This document shows, one piece after another, positions 1-7,207 of a stretch of DNA of 15,911 bases (position 1 is the first letter of the stretch; each line of letters starts with the position of its first letter). Source of the stretch: Candidatus Omnitrophota bacterium. Lineage in GTDB: Bacteria; Omnitrophota; Gorgyraeia; Zapsychrales; Zapsychraceae. The position numbers were made by a program, and so were the translations under genes. The notes under the pieces are model-generated. The model searched no databases. It worked only from the letters and a program-made list of their open reading frames with translations, and was not told the DNA's origin. The stretch lies in the NCBI GenBank assembly GCA_018399915.1, contig JAGYNW010000020.1, positions 1-15,911 on the forward strand. The letters are read 5' to 3'.

Positions 1-1685
1 GTGATGACAGAGATATCAAAGGGATAGGCGTGGGCAAAGATGTCTTGTAATCCCCTTTGGTAAAAAGAAACATATTTTTCAAAGGCGGATAAGGGTTGAT
101 TTTCAAGGAGTTGACCGTCTCTCGGGTAAGGATAAAAAGTCAGGGAATCGTGTTCGTCAAAATAAGTACGCACCGCTTTTCTTTCGTTGTCGGTAAAAGG
201 AGTTTTCTTAATTAATGTCAGTGACCATCCTGTTTTGTTGGTCGCGATCATAATATGTTCCCAGGGTTCAACACTCCCTGTTTCAGTCAAGGCCTCCAAT
301 GAGATCGCCAACAATTTCAGGGTTTCCCGGGGCATACTGGCGAATAACCACCGGTTAAAATTGATAAGTCCATCTTCTTTAAGGATTTTGAGGTAATCCA
401 CGATGGCATCTTTTGTATATAAGTAGCTTTCCGCATAGGCGTATGAACCGGAAGAAAGACCGCTATAGGTATCCACTCCGTTAAGCACGATCAGGTCAAA
501 GCTTTCCTCTTCTTGAACTTTTACAAGATAGCGTCCATCACAGTTAAAGACTTCGACGCCCTCTTTGTCATAGATCCGGTCTGTGTAATCATACAGGACA
601 CCGCCTGCGGACATGGCCTGGACTATCGCGGAATTGACTTCAGCGCCTAAGACCTTGGGGGCGCCATGGGATTTGGCCATAAAAATATCTCTGCCCCCGC
701 CGGCACCTATGACCAGAACCTTAGGATTATCCAGCAGCACATAAGGGGCTTCCATCGGTTGGCTGAATTTTTTGATTGAATGTGGTTTTAAGGGGTCCTT
801 CAAGACGGAATATTTATAGGCAGGTGTGCCGGCCAAATAGTTTGTGGACAAGTATGTGAATTCCGGATAAGGTTCAATGTTGATCTCGAAAGTTCCGGAT
901 GAATGCGACAGAATATCCTCCCGGGCCTCTTTTCCGGTAATGCGGAAAATGTCGGTCCGTCCCAACGGATGCCATAGGGAATCAATTTCTTCGTATTGAT
1001 TGGGATAAAATCCGGGAATCCACTCCCAGCCTTTCGTCACATCAATAGAATAGCCCGTTATTTCTTTTGCGTATTGAAAGTTCAGGAAAAGCAAGATCGC
1101 GCAAAGGATGATAAGAAGTTTTTTTGCTTTTGGCAGCAGCAATATGAGCGCGAGGCTGATGGTAAAAATGGATAAAGCGAATAAAGGCCGGGAAACGCCG
1201 TAATGGTCTATGAGAAAAGCAAAGCTCAAAGCGGCCAAAGCGGCACCTATCAAATCAAAAAAATAAAGTTTCGCGCAATCGTCTTTATAGTGTGAAAAAA
1301 GATAAACAACGAGAAATCCAATGAAAATAAAAGGTAGCATAAAGATCGTATAAGCTTGTAAAAGCCCGAGTATGCCTTGAGGGCTTACAAAAACATTAGA
1401 TAAATAATCGACTTTAATGGGAAGGGATACAATCGAGGTAAAACTCAAATAAATGAAGAAGGCTATCAGAAGTAAGCATGTAGCCATAATCTTTCGTGGT
1501 GCTATTTTAGATGTCCATTTGTTTGTAAGGATCTGCGCATTAGCCCCTATCCCATAGCCCAGCATGGCAAAAGGTATGATGATATAGACGACATGGTTCC
1601 AGGCCTTGAGGTTAAGTATCCTTGCAAAAAAAAGTTCAAGGAGAATGCAGGCAAATGATACAAGAAATATAACAAAGTGGTTCAT
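1..1685 (-). CDS. Multi-pass membrane protein with spermidine-synthase-like methyltransferase-fold domain (partial)
   Basis: The frame is open from an ATG at 1685 to the left edge, giving 561 codons without a stop; the C-terminus is off the window. Residues 1-205 hold about six hydrophobic segments (roughly 3-25, 31-50, 65-85, 110-131, 142-160 and 166-200). After a soluble linker, a Rossmann-type domain follows, with the glycine-rich nucleotide-binding loop VIGAGGGRD at residues 325-333, an acidic residue ending strand 2 (E349, in GAEVN) and NCDGR at 381-385. This matches the membrane-fused spermine/spermidine synthase family. The usual aminopropyltransferase catalytic stretch (VDSSDP-like) is replaced by LNGVDTYSG around 401-409, so polyamine synthesis should not be assumed. 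No clear Shine-Dalgarno precedes the ATG, but a good promoter lies about 40 bp upstream. The domain call is secure; the substrate is unknown. Confidence 0.85.
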   Translation of the reverse strand, partial: MNHFVIFLVSFACILLELFFARILNLKAWNHVVYIIIPFAMLGYGIGANAQILTNKWTSKIAPRKIMATCLLLIAFFIYLSFTSIVSLPIKVDYLSNVFVSPQGILGLLQAYTIFMLPFIFIGFLVVYLFSHYKDDCAKLYFFDLIGAALAALSFAFLIDHYGVSRPLFALSIFTISLALILLLPKAKKLLIILCAILLFLNFQYAKEITGYSIDVTKGWEWIPGFYPNQYEEIDSLWHPLGRTDIFRITGKEAREDILSHSSGTFEINIEPYPEFTYLSTNYLAGTPAYKYSVLKDPLKPHSIKKFSQPMEAPYVLLDNPKVLVIGAGGGRDIFMAKSHGAPKVLGAEVNSAIVQAMSAGGVLYDYTDRIYDKEGVEVFNCDGRYLVKVQEEESFDLIVLNGVDTYSGLSSGSYAYAESYLYTKDAIVDYLKILKEDGLINFNRWLFASMPRETLKLLAISLEALTETGSVEPWEHIMIATNKTGWSLTLIKKTPFTDNERKAVRTYFDEHDSLTFYPYPRDGQLLENQPLSAFEKYVSFYQRGLQDIFAHAYPFDISVI

Positions 1686-1724
1686 GGTGGTTACGTTAAT
1701 TGTTTTAAATGATGGAGTTTTATT

Positions 1725-1754
1725 TTTATATCACAGATAAAATGGTTAAATCAA
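1725..1754 (-). promoter_or_regulatory. Sigma70-type promoter of the membrane spermidine-synthase-like gene
   Basis: On the minus strand TTGATT (1754-1749) is followed after 18 bp by TATAAA (1730-1725). A TG lies one base upstream of the -10 (TGA at 1733-1731), giving an extended -10. The predicted start leaves a leader of roughly 30-35 nt before the ATG at 1685. Called from sequence match only. Confidence 0.55.
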
Positions 1755-1829
1755 CTGCAAAGAGGGAAAATTAACCCTTAAAATATTTCAGGAAAGGATC
1801 CGGTGTATCCGGTATGGGCCCTTTATGGT

Positions 1830-1906
1830 TGGTAGCGGGGGTCGGATTTGAACCGACGACGCCACGGGTATGAGCCGTGTGCTCTGACCAGCTGAGCTAC
1901 CCCGCC
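1830..1906 (-). tRNA. tRNA-Met (anticodon CAT), elongator type
   Basis: The minus strand reads GGCGGGGTAGCTCAG from 1906 and ends in an encoded CCA at 1830. A cloverleaf folds. The acceptor arm is GGCGGGG/CCCCGCT with a G1-U72 pair, and the D arm is GCTC/GAGC. The anticodon stem is CACGG/CCGTG with loop CTCATAC, placing anticodon CAT at 1872-1870. The T arm carries GGTTCAAATCC. It lacks the first-pair mismatch and the three consecutive G-C pairs in the anticodon stem that mark initiator tRNA, so elongator Met is favoured. A CAT anticodon could also be the lysidine-modified tRNA-Ile, but the body resembles elongator Met. Confidence 0.93.
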
Positions 1907-1922
1907 TTAGTAAAGAGTCTGA

Positions 1923-1951
1923 ATTATAAAGGAAAACAAAAGAAATTTCAA
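1923..1951 (-). promoter_or_regulatory. Promoter of the tRNA-Met gene
   Basis: On the minus strand TTGAAA (1951-1946) is followed after exactly 17 bp by a perfect TATAAT (1928-1923). The expected start lies about ten bases before the mature tRNA 5' end at 1906. It sits in the short gap after the HTH gene stop, so the tRNA is expressed independently of the upstream operon. Confidence 0.75.
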
Positions 1952-1979
1952 GGAACTTATTCGAATGGTTTTCCTTCCA

Positions 1980-2282
1980 TCAGAGGTAAAAGATAACGTA
2001 AAGCAATCCAATAATGATAAAAAACGAAAGGATATAAAAATCATTATAATAAAAAAAATCTTTTAGCCGTTCTGCCGGCGTGTAAGTAAAATGCATATTT
2101 TCTTGCGTGATATCTCCGGAATTTTTTAAATTTAACACGTCAGTTTTTTTTAGCCGTAAAAATTTGTTGGCGATTCTGTAGGCCTGCAGTTCTCCCCCTT
2201 CTATCATGTCCATGACCTTTTTTTCTGAGATCAGGAGGATTTGTGCGGTTTCGCGTACGGAAATATATTGATTTGTTGTCAT
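1980..2282 (-). CDS. Small excisionase-type HTH protein with C-terminal membrane anchor
   Basis: This is a 100-residue protein. Residues 6-54 form a MerR/excisionase-like winged helix (HTH_17 type), with ISVRETAQIL as the first helix region and a KFLRLKKTDV wing and terminal helix. A short linker (55-80) leads to one hydrophobic segment at about 82-99 that ends at the C-terminus, so the predicted topology is tail-anchored with the HTH facing the cytoplasm. The gene follows the bactofilin-HTH gene by 19 bp and is the last gene of the gat operon. No strong Shine-Dalgarno is visible, so coupling to the upstream gene is likely. The HTH here and the one at the bactofilin C-terminus are the same domain type. 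DNA binding, or use of the fold for protein contact, is unproven; the function is unknown. Confidence 0.85.
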   Translation of the reverse strand: MTTNQYISVRETAQILLISEKKVMDMIEGGELQAYRIANKFLRLKKTDVLNLKNSGDITQENMHFTYTPAERLKDFFYYNDFYILSFFIIIGLLYVIFYL

Positions 2283-2301
2283 AAACAGTCTTTAAAAGGC
2301 A

Positions 2302-2841
2302 TTATTTGAGTTTTGCGGATGACGCCCAGTTGTCTATTTCCGCTTGTTCGAATTTCCAAATATCCCCGTTTCTTATTCCTGGGATATCTCCGGAATTGGC
2401 CAGTTGTTCAATCTCGTCAATTCCGATCTCAAGATATTTGGCAACTTCTTTTATACTTAATAAATTATGCGCGTTAGCGTTATTTGAGGGTTCGAGCATT
2501 TGGCAATTTCCTTGAAAAACAGCCCCTTCAACGATATTCAGTTTGGGTGTTGAGATATTGCCTTTAAGAACCGCTGTCGGCATCAGAACAAGCATTTTAT
2601 TGGCAATGATATCCCCTGTGACTTTTCCGCCTATGATGATATTATCACCGTTGATATCCGAATGCACCTCGGCCGAATTGCCAATAGTCAATGTGCCCCG
2701 GGTTTCAAGGCTTCCGGCAAAATTTCCATTGATCTTAAGATTAACGTGATCTTTGAAATTCAATGACCCCTGCATTTGCGCATTGATCTCTATGACATTG
2801 TCGGTATTCTCTTCTCGTGTTTTTCTGCTACGCAAAGCCAT
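2302..2841 (-). CDS. Bactofilin (polymer-forming cytoskeletal protein) fused to C-terminal excisionase-type HTH
   Basis: The protein has 179 residues. Residues about 15-115 show the bactofilin beta-helix pattern of short repeating strands with glycine turns (INGNFAGSLETRGTLTIG, then GDNIIIGGKVTGDI and VLKGNI). Bactofilins self-assemble into nucleotide-free filaments, often membrane-associated, that scaffold envelope proteins. Residues about 127-177 are an HTH_17 module (LLSIKEVAKYLEIG through IWKFEQAEIDNW), which is not part of the usual bactofilin. The start is ATG at 2841 behind an excellent AGGAGG (about 6 bp spacing), one of the strongest ribosome sites in the operon. It is preceded by mgtC with a 36 bp gap and followed by the tail-anchored HTH gene. 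The domains are clear; the role of the fused HTH is unknown. Confidence 0.92.
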   Translation of the reverse strand: MALRSRKTREENTDNVIEINAQMQGSLNFKDHVNLKINGNFAGSLETRGTLTIGNSAEVHSDINGDNIIIGGKVTGDIIANKMLVLMPTAVLKGNISTPKLNIVEGAVFQGNCQMLEPSNNANAHNLLSIKEVAKYLEIGIDEIEQLANSGDIPGIRNGDIWKFEQAEIDNWASSAKLK

Positions 2842-2877
2842 TATGATCCTCCTTTAATATATATTTATTTTACCGCT

Positions 2878-3348
2878 TTAAGTTTTAGATTGTTTTTGAA
2901 CAAGTTTTTTCCGGATTTTTTTCCGAAGACTTTTTTCAATAGGCCCGACAACGGTTAAGACAATAAAGACCACAAGCGTTACCAGGACCGCGGCGATATA
3001 ATGCCCGGCACCAATGGCTATGCCGATGCAGGAAACGATCCATAAAGTCGCGGCAGTTGTCAGTCCCCTTACCTGAGACCCCGCACGGATGATGGTGCCA
3101 CCACAGAGGAATCCGATTCCCGTAACAATACCGGTGATCATCCGGGTAGGATCGAAAACAGTTTGGTCTTTATATATTTCAAACAGATACAACGAGGTTA
3201 TGGTAATCAATGCCGATCCGACCGCTATCAGGATGTGGGTCCGTAAACCAGCCCCTTTTTGACGATATTCTCTTTCAAATCCAAGCAAACTGCTTAAGCA
3301 GACGGCTAACACGATTTTTATGGTTAGTTCAGAATACTCTTGAAGCAA
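2878..3348 (-). CDS. MgtC/SapB family inner-membrane protein
   Basis: This 156-residue membrane protein has about four to five hydrophobic segments and the MgtC/SapB signature: GFEREYRQKGAGLRTH (about 23-38), GIVTGIGFLCGGTIIR, and GLTTAATLWIVSCIGIAIGAG. Family members are linked to Mg2+ limitation and membrane energetics; this copy has only the N-terminal membrane domain plus a basic C-terminal tail. The best start is TTG at 3348, supported by AAGGA on the minus strand about seven bases upstream (around 3359-3355). It overlaps the 3' end of tsaD by 20 bp, which indicates coupling. The family call is firm; the substrate is not known. Confidence 0.9.
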   Translation of the reverse strand: MLQEYSELTIKIVLAVCLSSLLGFEREYRQKGAGLRTHILIAVGSALITITSLYLFEIYKDQTVFDPTRMITGIVTGIGFLCGGTIIRAGSQVRGLTTAATLWIVSCIGIAIGAGHYIAAVLVTLVVFIVLTVVGPIEKSLRKKIRKKLVQKQSKT

Positions 3349-4330
3349 TTTTTGTTCCTTTCTTGTTTCGCGCGCCTTTATAATGAAAGGCCAACCCTGC
3401 GATCATGGCAGCGTTATCCGTGCAATAGGCCATAGGGGGAAAAAAGGTTGTGATTCCGTGTTCTTTTGCCGCCTTTTGCAATTGTTCCCGTAATTCTGAA
3501 TTGGCGGCTACGCCTCCACCAACGAGTAAAGTTTGCGTTCCTTTTTTCTGGCAGGCGTGAATACTTTTTTTGACCAGCCTGGTAACCACGCTTTTTTGAA
3601 AAGCATAAGCTACCTTGTTGACAGAATACATTTTATCATGCCTGTGGGCATTTTGGTAGTAAAGAACCGCGGTTTTTATCCCGCTGAAACTGAAATTAAA
3701 CGTATTTGGTAAATCCGCGCATTTAAAGCGGATTTCTTTATTCGCGCCTTGAGAAGCGGCTTTTTCAATCGCCGGTCCTCCAGGATATCCCAGGTTGAGT
3801 ATCCGGGCGACTTTATCAAAAGTTTCACCGGCCGCATCATCAAGCGTGTGGCCCAATTCCTCGAATTCAGGGAAACGTTTGATGAAATAAAGGCTGCTGT
3901 GGCCACCGGAAACGATCAGCCCCACGGCAGGCAGTTTAGGCAAGGCCTGCGTTTCCCCCTTGTTTGATAAAAAATTCGCATAGAGATGGGATTTGATATG
4001 ATCAATTCCGATAAGCGGTTTTTGTTTGGCATAGCTTAAGGCTTTGGCAAACGAAATACCCACTAAAAGAGACCCTATCAATCCGGGTTTGATCGTCACG
4101 GCGATGGCATCTATCTTGCGAAATGATATTTTGGCCTTCTTTAGCGCTTCATCCACAACAGAGTGAATATATTCCAATTGTCTGCGGGATGCGATCTCGG
4201 GTATGATCCCTCCATATTTCACGTGTTCCTTAAGGCTGGATGAAACGATATTAGAAAGAACAGTTTTTCCATCACAAACGATAGCAGCGCCTGTTTCGTC
4301 ACAAGATGTTTCAATGCCTAAAATGTTCAT
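3329..4330 (-). CDS. tsaD: tRNA N6-threonylcarbamoyladenosine transferase TsaD
   Basis: TsaD transfers the threonylcarbamoyl group from TC-AMP to A37 of ANN-decoding tRNAs, working with TsaB and TsaE (not in this window). The 333-residue length is normal. The ASKHA-fold signature GIETSCDETG is at 5-14, and the metal ligands appear as H111 and H115 in DHIKSH. SGGHSSL, GETFDKVAR, GYPGGP, FSFSGIKTAV and VGGGVAANS follow in order, with CTDNAAMIAG near the end. Two small departures are HIKSH where a glycine is more usual before the second His, and DNAAM where DNGAM is common; all key residues remain. The ATG sits four bases after the protease stop and has no Shine-Dalgarno, so reinitiation is likely. 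The 3' end overlaps mgtC. Confidence 0.96.
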   Translation of the reverse strand: MNILGIETSCDETGAAIVCDGKTVLSNIVSSSLKEHVKYGGIIPEIASRRQLEYIHSVVDEALKKAKISFRKIDAIAVTIKPGLIGSLLVGISFAKALSYAKQKPLIGIDHIKSHLYANFLSNKGETQALPKLPAVGLIVSGGHSSLYFIKRFPEFEELGHTLDDAAGETFDKVARILNLGYPGGPAIEKAASQGANKEIRFKCADLPNTFNFSFSGIKTAVLYYQNAHRHDKMYSVNKVAYAFQKSVVTRLVKKSIHACQKKGTQTLLVGGGVAANSELREQLQKAAKEHGITTFFPPMAYCTDNAAMIAGLAFHYKGARNKKGTKIASRVF

Positions 4331-4334
4331 GCTA

Positions 4335-5753
4335 TCAATTTTCTGCCGGTTGATCCTTTTTATTCTCTTCGCTGATTTCTTCGTCTACTTTTTCTTTAGT
4401 CGGCTCTTTCCCGTCATCGGTTTCGGTCTTTTTATCAGCCAGGTTGTGTCCACCCAGGGTGTGGTTTTTATAGACACGGATTCCTTTAAGCACGCTGATG
4501 GCACTTTGGACTTGGTTATCAGCGAGGAGACGTTTCTTTGTTTTTTGGGCCTTATCGTCTTTTTCGCTGTCGGCATCGTCCATCTCTTCATCGTGCTTTT
4601 CTACGTTCTCAAAGATTGTTTCAATCTTTTTTTGGGATTCGGATTCTTCTTCTTTTTCTTTTTCGATTTTTTCAATAATGATATCAGGCTCAATGCCTTT
4701 ACCGTGAATCGATACGCCGGAAGGCGTGAAGTATTTACTGGTAGTCAATCGGAGTCCTGATCCATCGGGTAACGGGATAACGGATTGAACGGACCCTTTT
4801 CCAAAGGATTGCGTTCCCAGGATGATGGCGCGTTTATTGTCTTTTAAAGCGCCGGCCAAAATCTCACTTCCGGAGGCGCTTCCTTCATTAATAAGGACGA
4901 CCATGGGCCAATCAAACAAATGGTTGCGATTGGTGGAACGTGTTTCTGTGTTTTGTGAATCCCGGCGGCCTTTCGTGGATACGATCAGTTCTCCTTCAGG
5001 CAGAAATTCTTCGGTAATGTCAATGGCCACATTGAGAAGCCCTCCGGGATTGTTCCTTAAATCCAGAATAAGGGATTCAGCCCCCTGTTCTTTAAGATCG
5101 TCGAGGGCTTTACGGAATTCTTTGGCAGAATCTTCCCGAAATTCTGTTAAGCGTATATAAGCGATTTTATCTTTGAGGATCTGAGGGTATTTAACATCTT
5201 GAATGTGGATGATCTCGCGGACGATCTCAAAGTCCTTGATCTCAAAAGATTTTTCTCTGAGTATGGTTATGTTAATCTTTGTCCCAGGGTCGCCCCGCAA
5301 TTTTTTAACGGCATCATTCAGAGTGATGTTGCGTGTTAATTCTCCTTCGATTTTTACGATACGGTCACCGGGTTGGATGCCGGCTTCCCAGGCGGGTGTG
5401 CCTTCAATCGGGGTAATAATAGTCAAGAGTCCATCGCGGATAGATATTTCGATACCCAGCCCGCCGAATTTACCTTGCGTTTCGGTCTTGAGTTCCAGGT
5501 ATTCTTCTGGATCAAGAAATTGGCTGTGAGGGTCCAGGGTGTTGAGCATGCCTTTGAGTGAGCCGTAAATGAGGTCTTTGGGTTTCAACTCTTCGACATA
5601 ATCGGCCTGGATGGTGGTCAGTGTATAACTGAAAAGTTCGATCTGCGCGTAAAGGTCATCTTTGGTTTGTCTGCTGATCTGACTGACAGCGATTGTGGTT
5701 AATGAAAAGAAAATGACAAAAATAAAACTGAATGTGAGTAGTTTATTGCGCAT
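4335..5753 (-). CDS. S41 family C-terminal processing protease (CtpA/Prc-like) with long charged tail
   Basis: This is an envelope serine protease of the tail-specific type. From the ATG at 5753 it has 472 residues, with an N-terminal signal or anchor helix at about 4-24. An N-terminal helical part contains DPHSQFLDPEEY; a PDZ domain spans about 95-170 (FGGLGIEI and AGIQPGDRI); the S41 fold spans about 180-360. The catalytic serine is S294 (in GSASGSEI) and the lysine is K319 (in FGKGSVQ), with Q323 four residues on, matching the Ser-Lys/Gln spacing of CtpB-type enzymes. After about 360 comes a very Lys/Glu/Asp-rich region of over 100 residues interrupted by the family's usual terminal helix (QVQSAISVLKG). 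The ATG is preferred over the TTG one codon upstream because AGGAGG at 5766-5761 is 7 bp away. It overlaps the gatB end by 11 bp. Confidence 0.93.
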   Translation of the reverse strand: MRNKLLTFSFIFVIFFSLTTIAVSQISRQTKDDLYAQIELFSYTLTTIQADYVEELKPKDLIYGSLKGMLNTLDPHSQFLDPEEYLELKTETQGKFGGLGIEISIRDGLLTIITPIEGTPAWEAGIQPGDRIVKIEGELTRNITLNDAVKKLRGDPGTKINITILREKSFEIKDFEIVREIIHIQDVKYPQILKDKIAYIRLTEFREDSAKEFRKALDDLKEQGAESLILDLRNNPGGLLNVAIDITEEFLPEGELIVSTKGRRDSQNTETRSTNRNHLFDWPMVVLINEGSASGSEILAGALKDNKRAIILGTQSFGKGSVQSVIPLPDGSGLRLTTSKYFTPSGVSIHGKGIEPDIIIEKIEKEKEEESESQKKIETIFENVEKHDEEMDDADSEKDDKAQKTKKRLLADNQVQSAISVLKGIRVYKNHTLGGHNLADKKTETDDGKEPTKEKVDEEISEENKKDQPAEN

Positions 5754-7197
5754 CAATAAGCCTCCTTTTGATTATATCCCCGATAAGTTTAGGATTAGCT
5801 TTTCCTTGGGTTTTTCGCATCGCTTGTCCGATCAAGAAGCCCAAGGCATTTTGTTTGCCTTGTTGAAATTCGTTTGCTGCCTTTGTATTTTGCTCGATGA
5901 TTTCATCGGCTAATTTTGTTAGTTCGGCATCATCAGATACCTGGGCAAGTCCCTTTTTCTCGATAAGCGCCGCAACGGATTGTGGCGTGTCGAGTATGAG
6001 TTTAAATATGTCTTTGGCGGCTAGATTACTGATTATGCCGTTTTCGGTGTTCAGGATAATATCAGTAAGGGCCTGAGGTTTCAGGTCAATATCTCTAAAT
6101 GTGTTTTTCCTGGTGTTCAGTTCCTGGAGAAGTTGTCCGTTTAACCAATTGCAGATTTTTTTTGTATGTGGGCAAAGTTCCGCACATTGTTCAAAAAATA
6201 AAGCGATATCTTTATCTTGAATAAGGATATTCGCGTCGTATTTGGATATTTGATATTGCGAGATAAGCCGTTTCTGTTTTTCTGAAGGAAGTTCCGGCAT
6301 AGCCTCTTTGATTTCTTGAATGGTTTTTTCTTCAACAGTGAAAGGAACGAGATCTGGTTCCGGGAAATAACGGTAGTCATGAGAGCCTTCTTTGCTGCGC
6401 ATGGCGAATGTAATTCCTTTGTTTTCATCCCATAACCGTGTTTCTTGAATGACCCGGTTGCCGGCTAAGACGACTTGTTTTTGGCGTTCGCTTTCGAATT
6501 CCAGGCCGGCTTTTACCGCCTTGAACGAATTGAGATTTTTTAATTCCGTCTTGGTGCCTAATTGGGTCTCTCCTTTTTCTCTGATCGATATATTGGCATC
6601 ACAGCGGAGGCTGCCTTTTTCCATGTCACAGTCGGAGACATACAAATATTTAAGGGTCAGTTTGAGTAACTGCAAATAATCATAGGCCTCCTGCGGAGAA
6701 CGCAGATCGGCTTCGGTAACGATTTCGATCAAGGGCGTTCCGGTGCGGTTGTAATCAACCAGACTGCAATTGCCTGCGTCGTCGTGGATGAGCTTTCCGG
6801 CGTCTTCTTCAATATGCGCCCGGTTGATCCGGATACGTTTGACCTCTTCCCCTTTTATCGGAATATCGAGGTGTCCGTTTTGCGCGATGGGATAGTCGAA
6901 TTGGGAGATTTGATATCCCTTGGGAAGATCCGGATAATAATAGTTTTTTCTATCAAATTTGATAAAGGTGTTAATATTGCAATTCAAAGCCAATCCGATC
7001 TTGATCGCATGCAAAAGAACCTGTTGGTTCAACACAGGAAGTGTGCCCGGTAAGCCAAGGCAAACCGGACATGTTTGCGTGTTCGGGGCTTTGCCAAAGA
7101 CATTAGGGCATCCGCAAAAGATTTTTGTCTGCGTGTCCAGTTGGACATGAACTTCAAGTCCGATTACGGTTTCAAATTGTTTTTGATGGTCATTCAT
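5743..7197 (-). CDS. gatB: Asp/Glu-tRNA(Asn/Gln) amidotransferase subunit B
   Basis: GatB is the tRNA-binding and kinase subunit of GatCAB; it phosphorylates the mischarged Glu (or Asp) and receives ammonia from GatA. The protein has 484 residues, close to the family norm. The opening ETVIGLEVHVQL, the zinc cysteines C28, C30, C43 and C46 (CGC then CPVCLG), the IRINRAHIEEDAGK stretch, EIVTEADLRSPQEA and DYRYFPEPDL are typical cradle-domain marks. The C-terminal YqeY-like helical tail ends in FLIGQAMRKTQGKANP. The ATG at 7197 is ten bases after the gatA stop, with only an A-tract and no Shine-Dalgarno in between, so coupling with gatA is likely. Confidence 0.97.
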   Translation of the reverse strand: MNDHQKQFETVIGLEVHVQLDTQTKIFCGCPNVFGKAPNTQTCPVCLGLPGTLPVLNQQVLLHAIKIGLALNCNINTFIKFDRKNYYYPDLPKGYQISQFDYPIAQNGHLDIPIKGEEVKRIRINRAHIEEDAGKLIHDDAGNCSLVDYNRTGTPLIEIVTEADLRSPQEAYDYLQLLKLTLKYLYVSDCDMEKGSLRCDANISIREKGETQLGTKTELKNLNSFKAVKAGLEFESERQKQVVLAGNRVIQETRLWDENKGITFAMRSKEGSHDYRYFPEPDLVPFTVEEKTIQEIKEAMPELPSEKQKRLISQYQISKYDANILIQDKDIALFFEQCAELCPHTKKICNWLNGQLLQELNTRKNTFRDIDLKPQALTDIILNTENGIISNLAAKDIFKLILDTPQSVAALIEKKGLAQVSDDAELTKLADEIIEQNTKAANEFQQGKQNALGFLIGQAMRKTQGKANPKLIGDIIKRRLIDAQ

Positions 7198-7207
7198 TTT
7201 TTTTTTG

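Noticed and set aside
1950..1976. AAGGAA/TTCCTT inverted repeat after the HTH gene as an operon terminator
   Set aside because: Short AT-rich stem, no clean T-run, and it overlaps the tRNA -35 element.
4203..4760. 185-codon frame opposite the ctpA/tsaD junction
   Set aside because: Antisense to two well-supported genes; Phe-rich product mirrors the Lys/Glu-rich codons of the protease tail.
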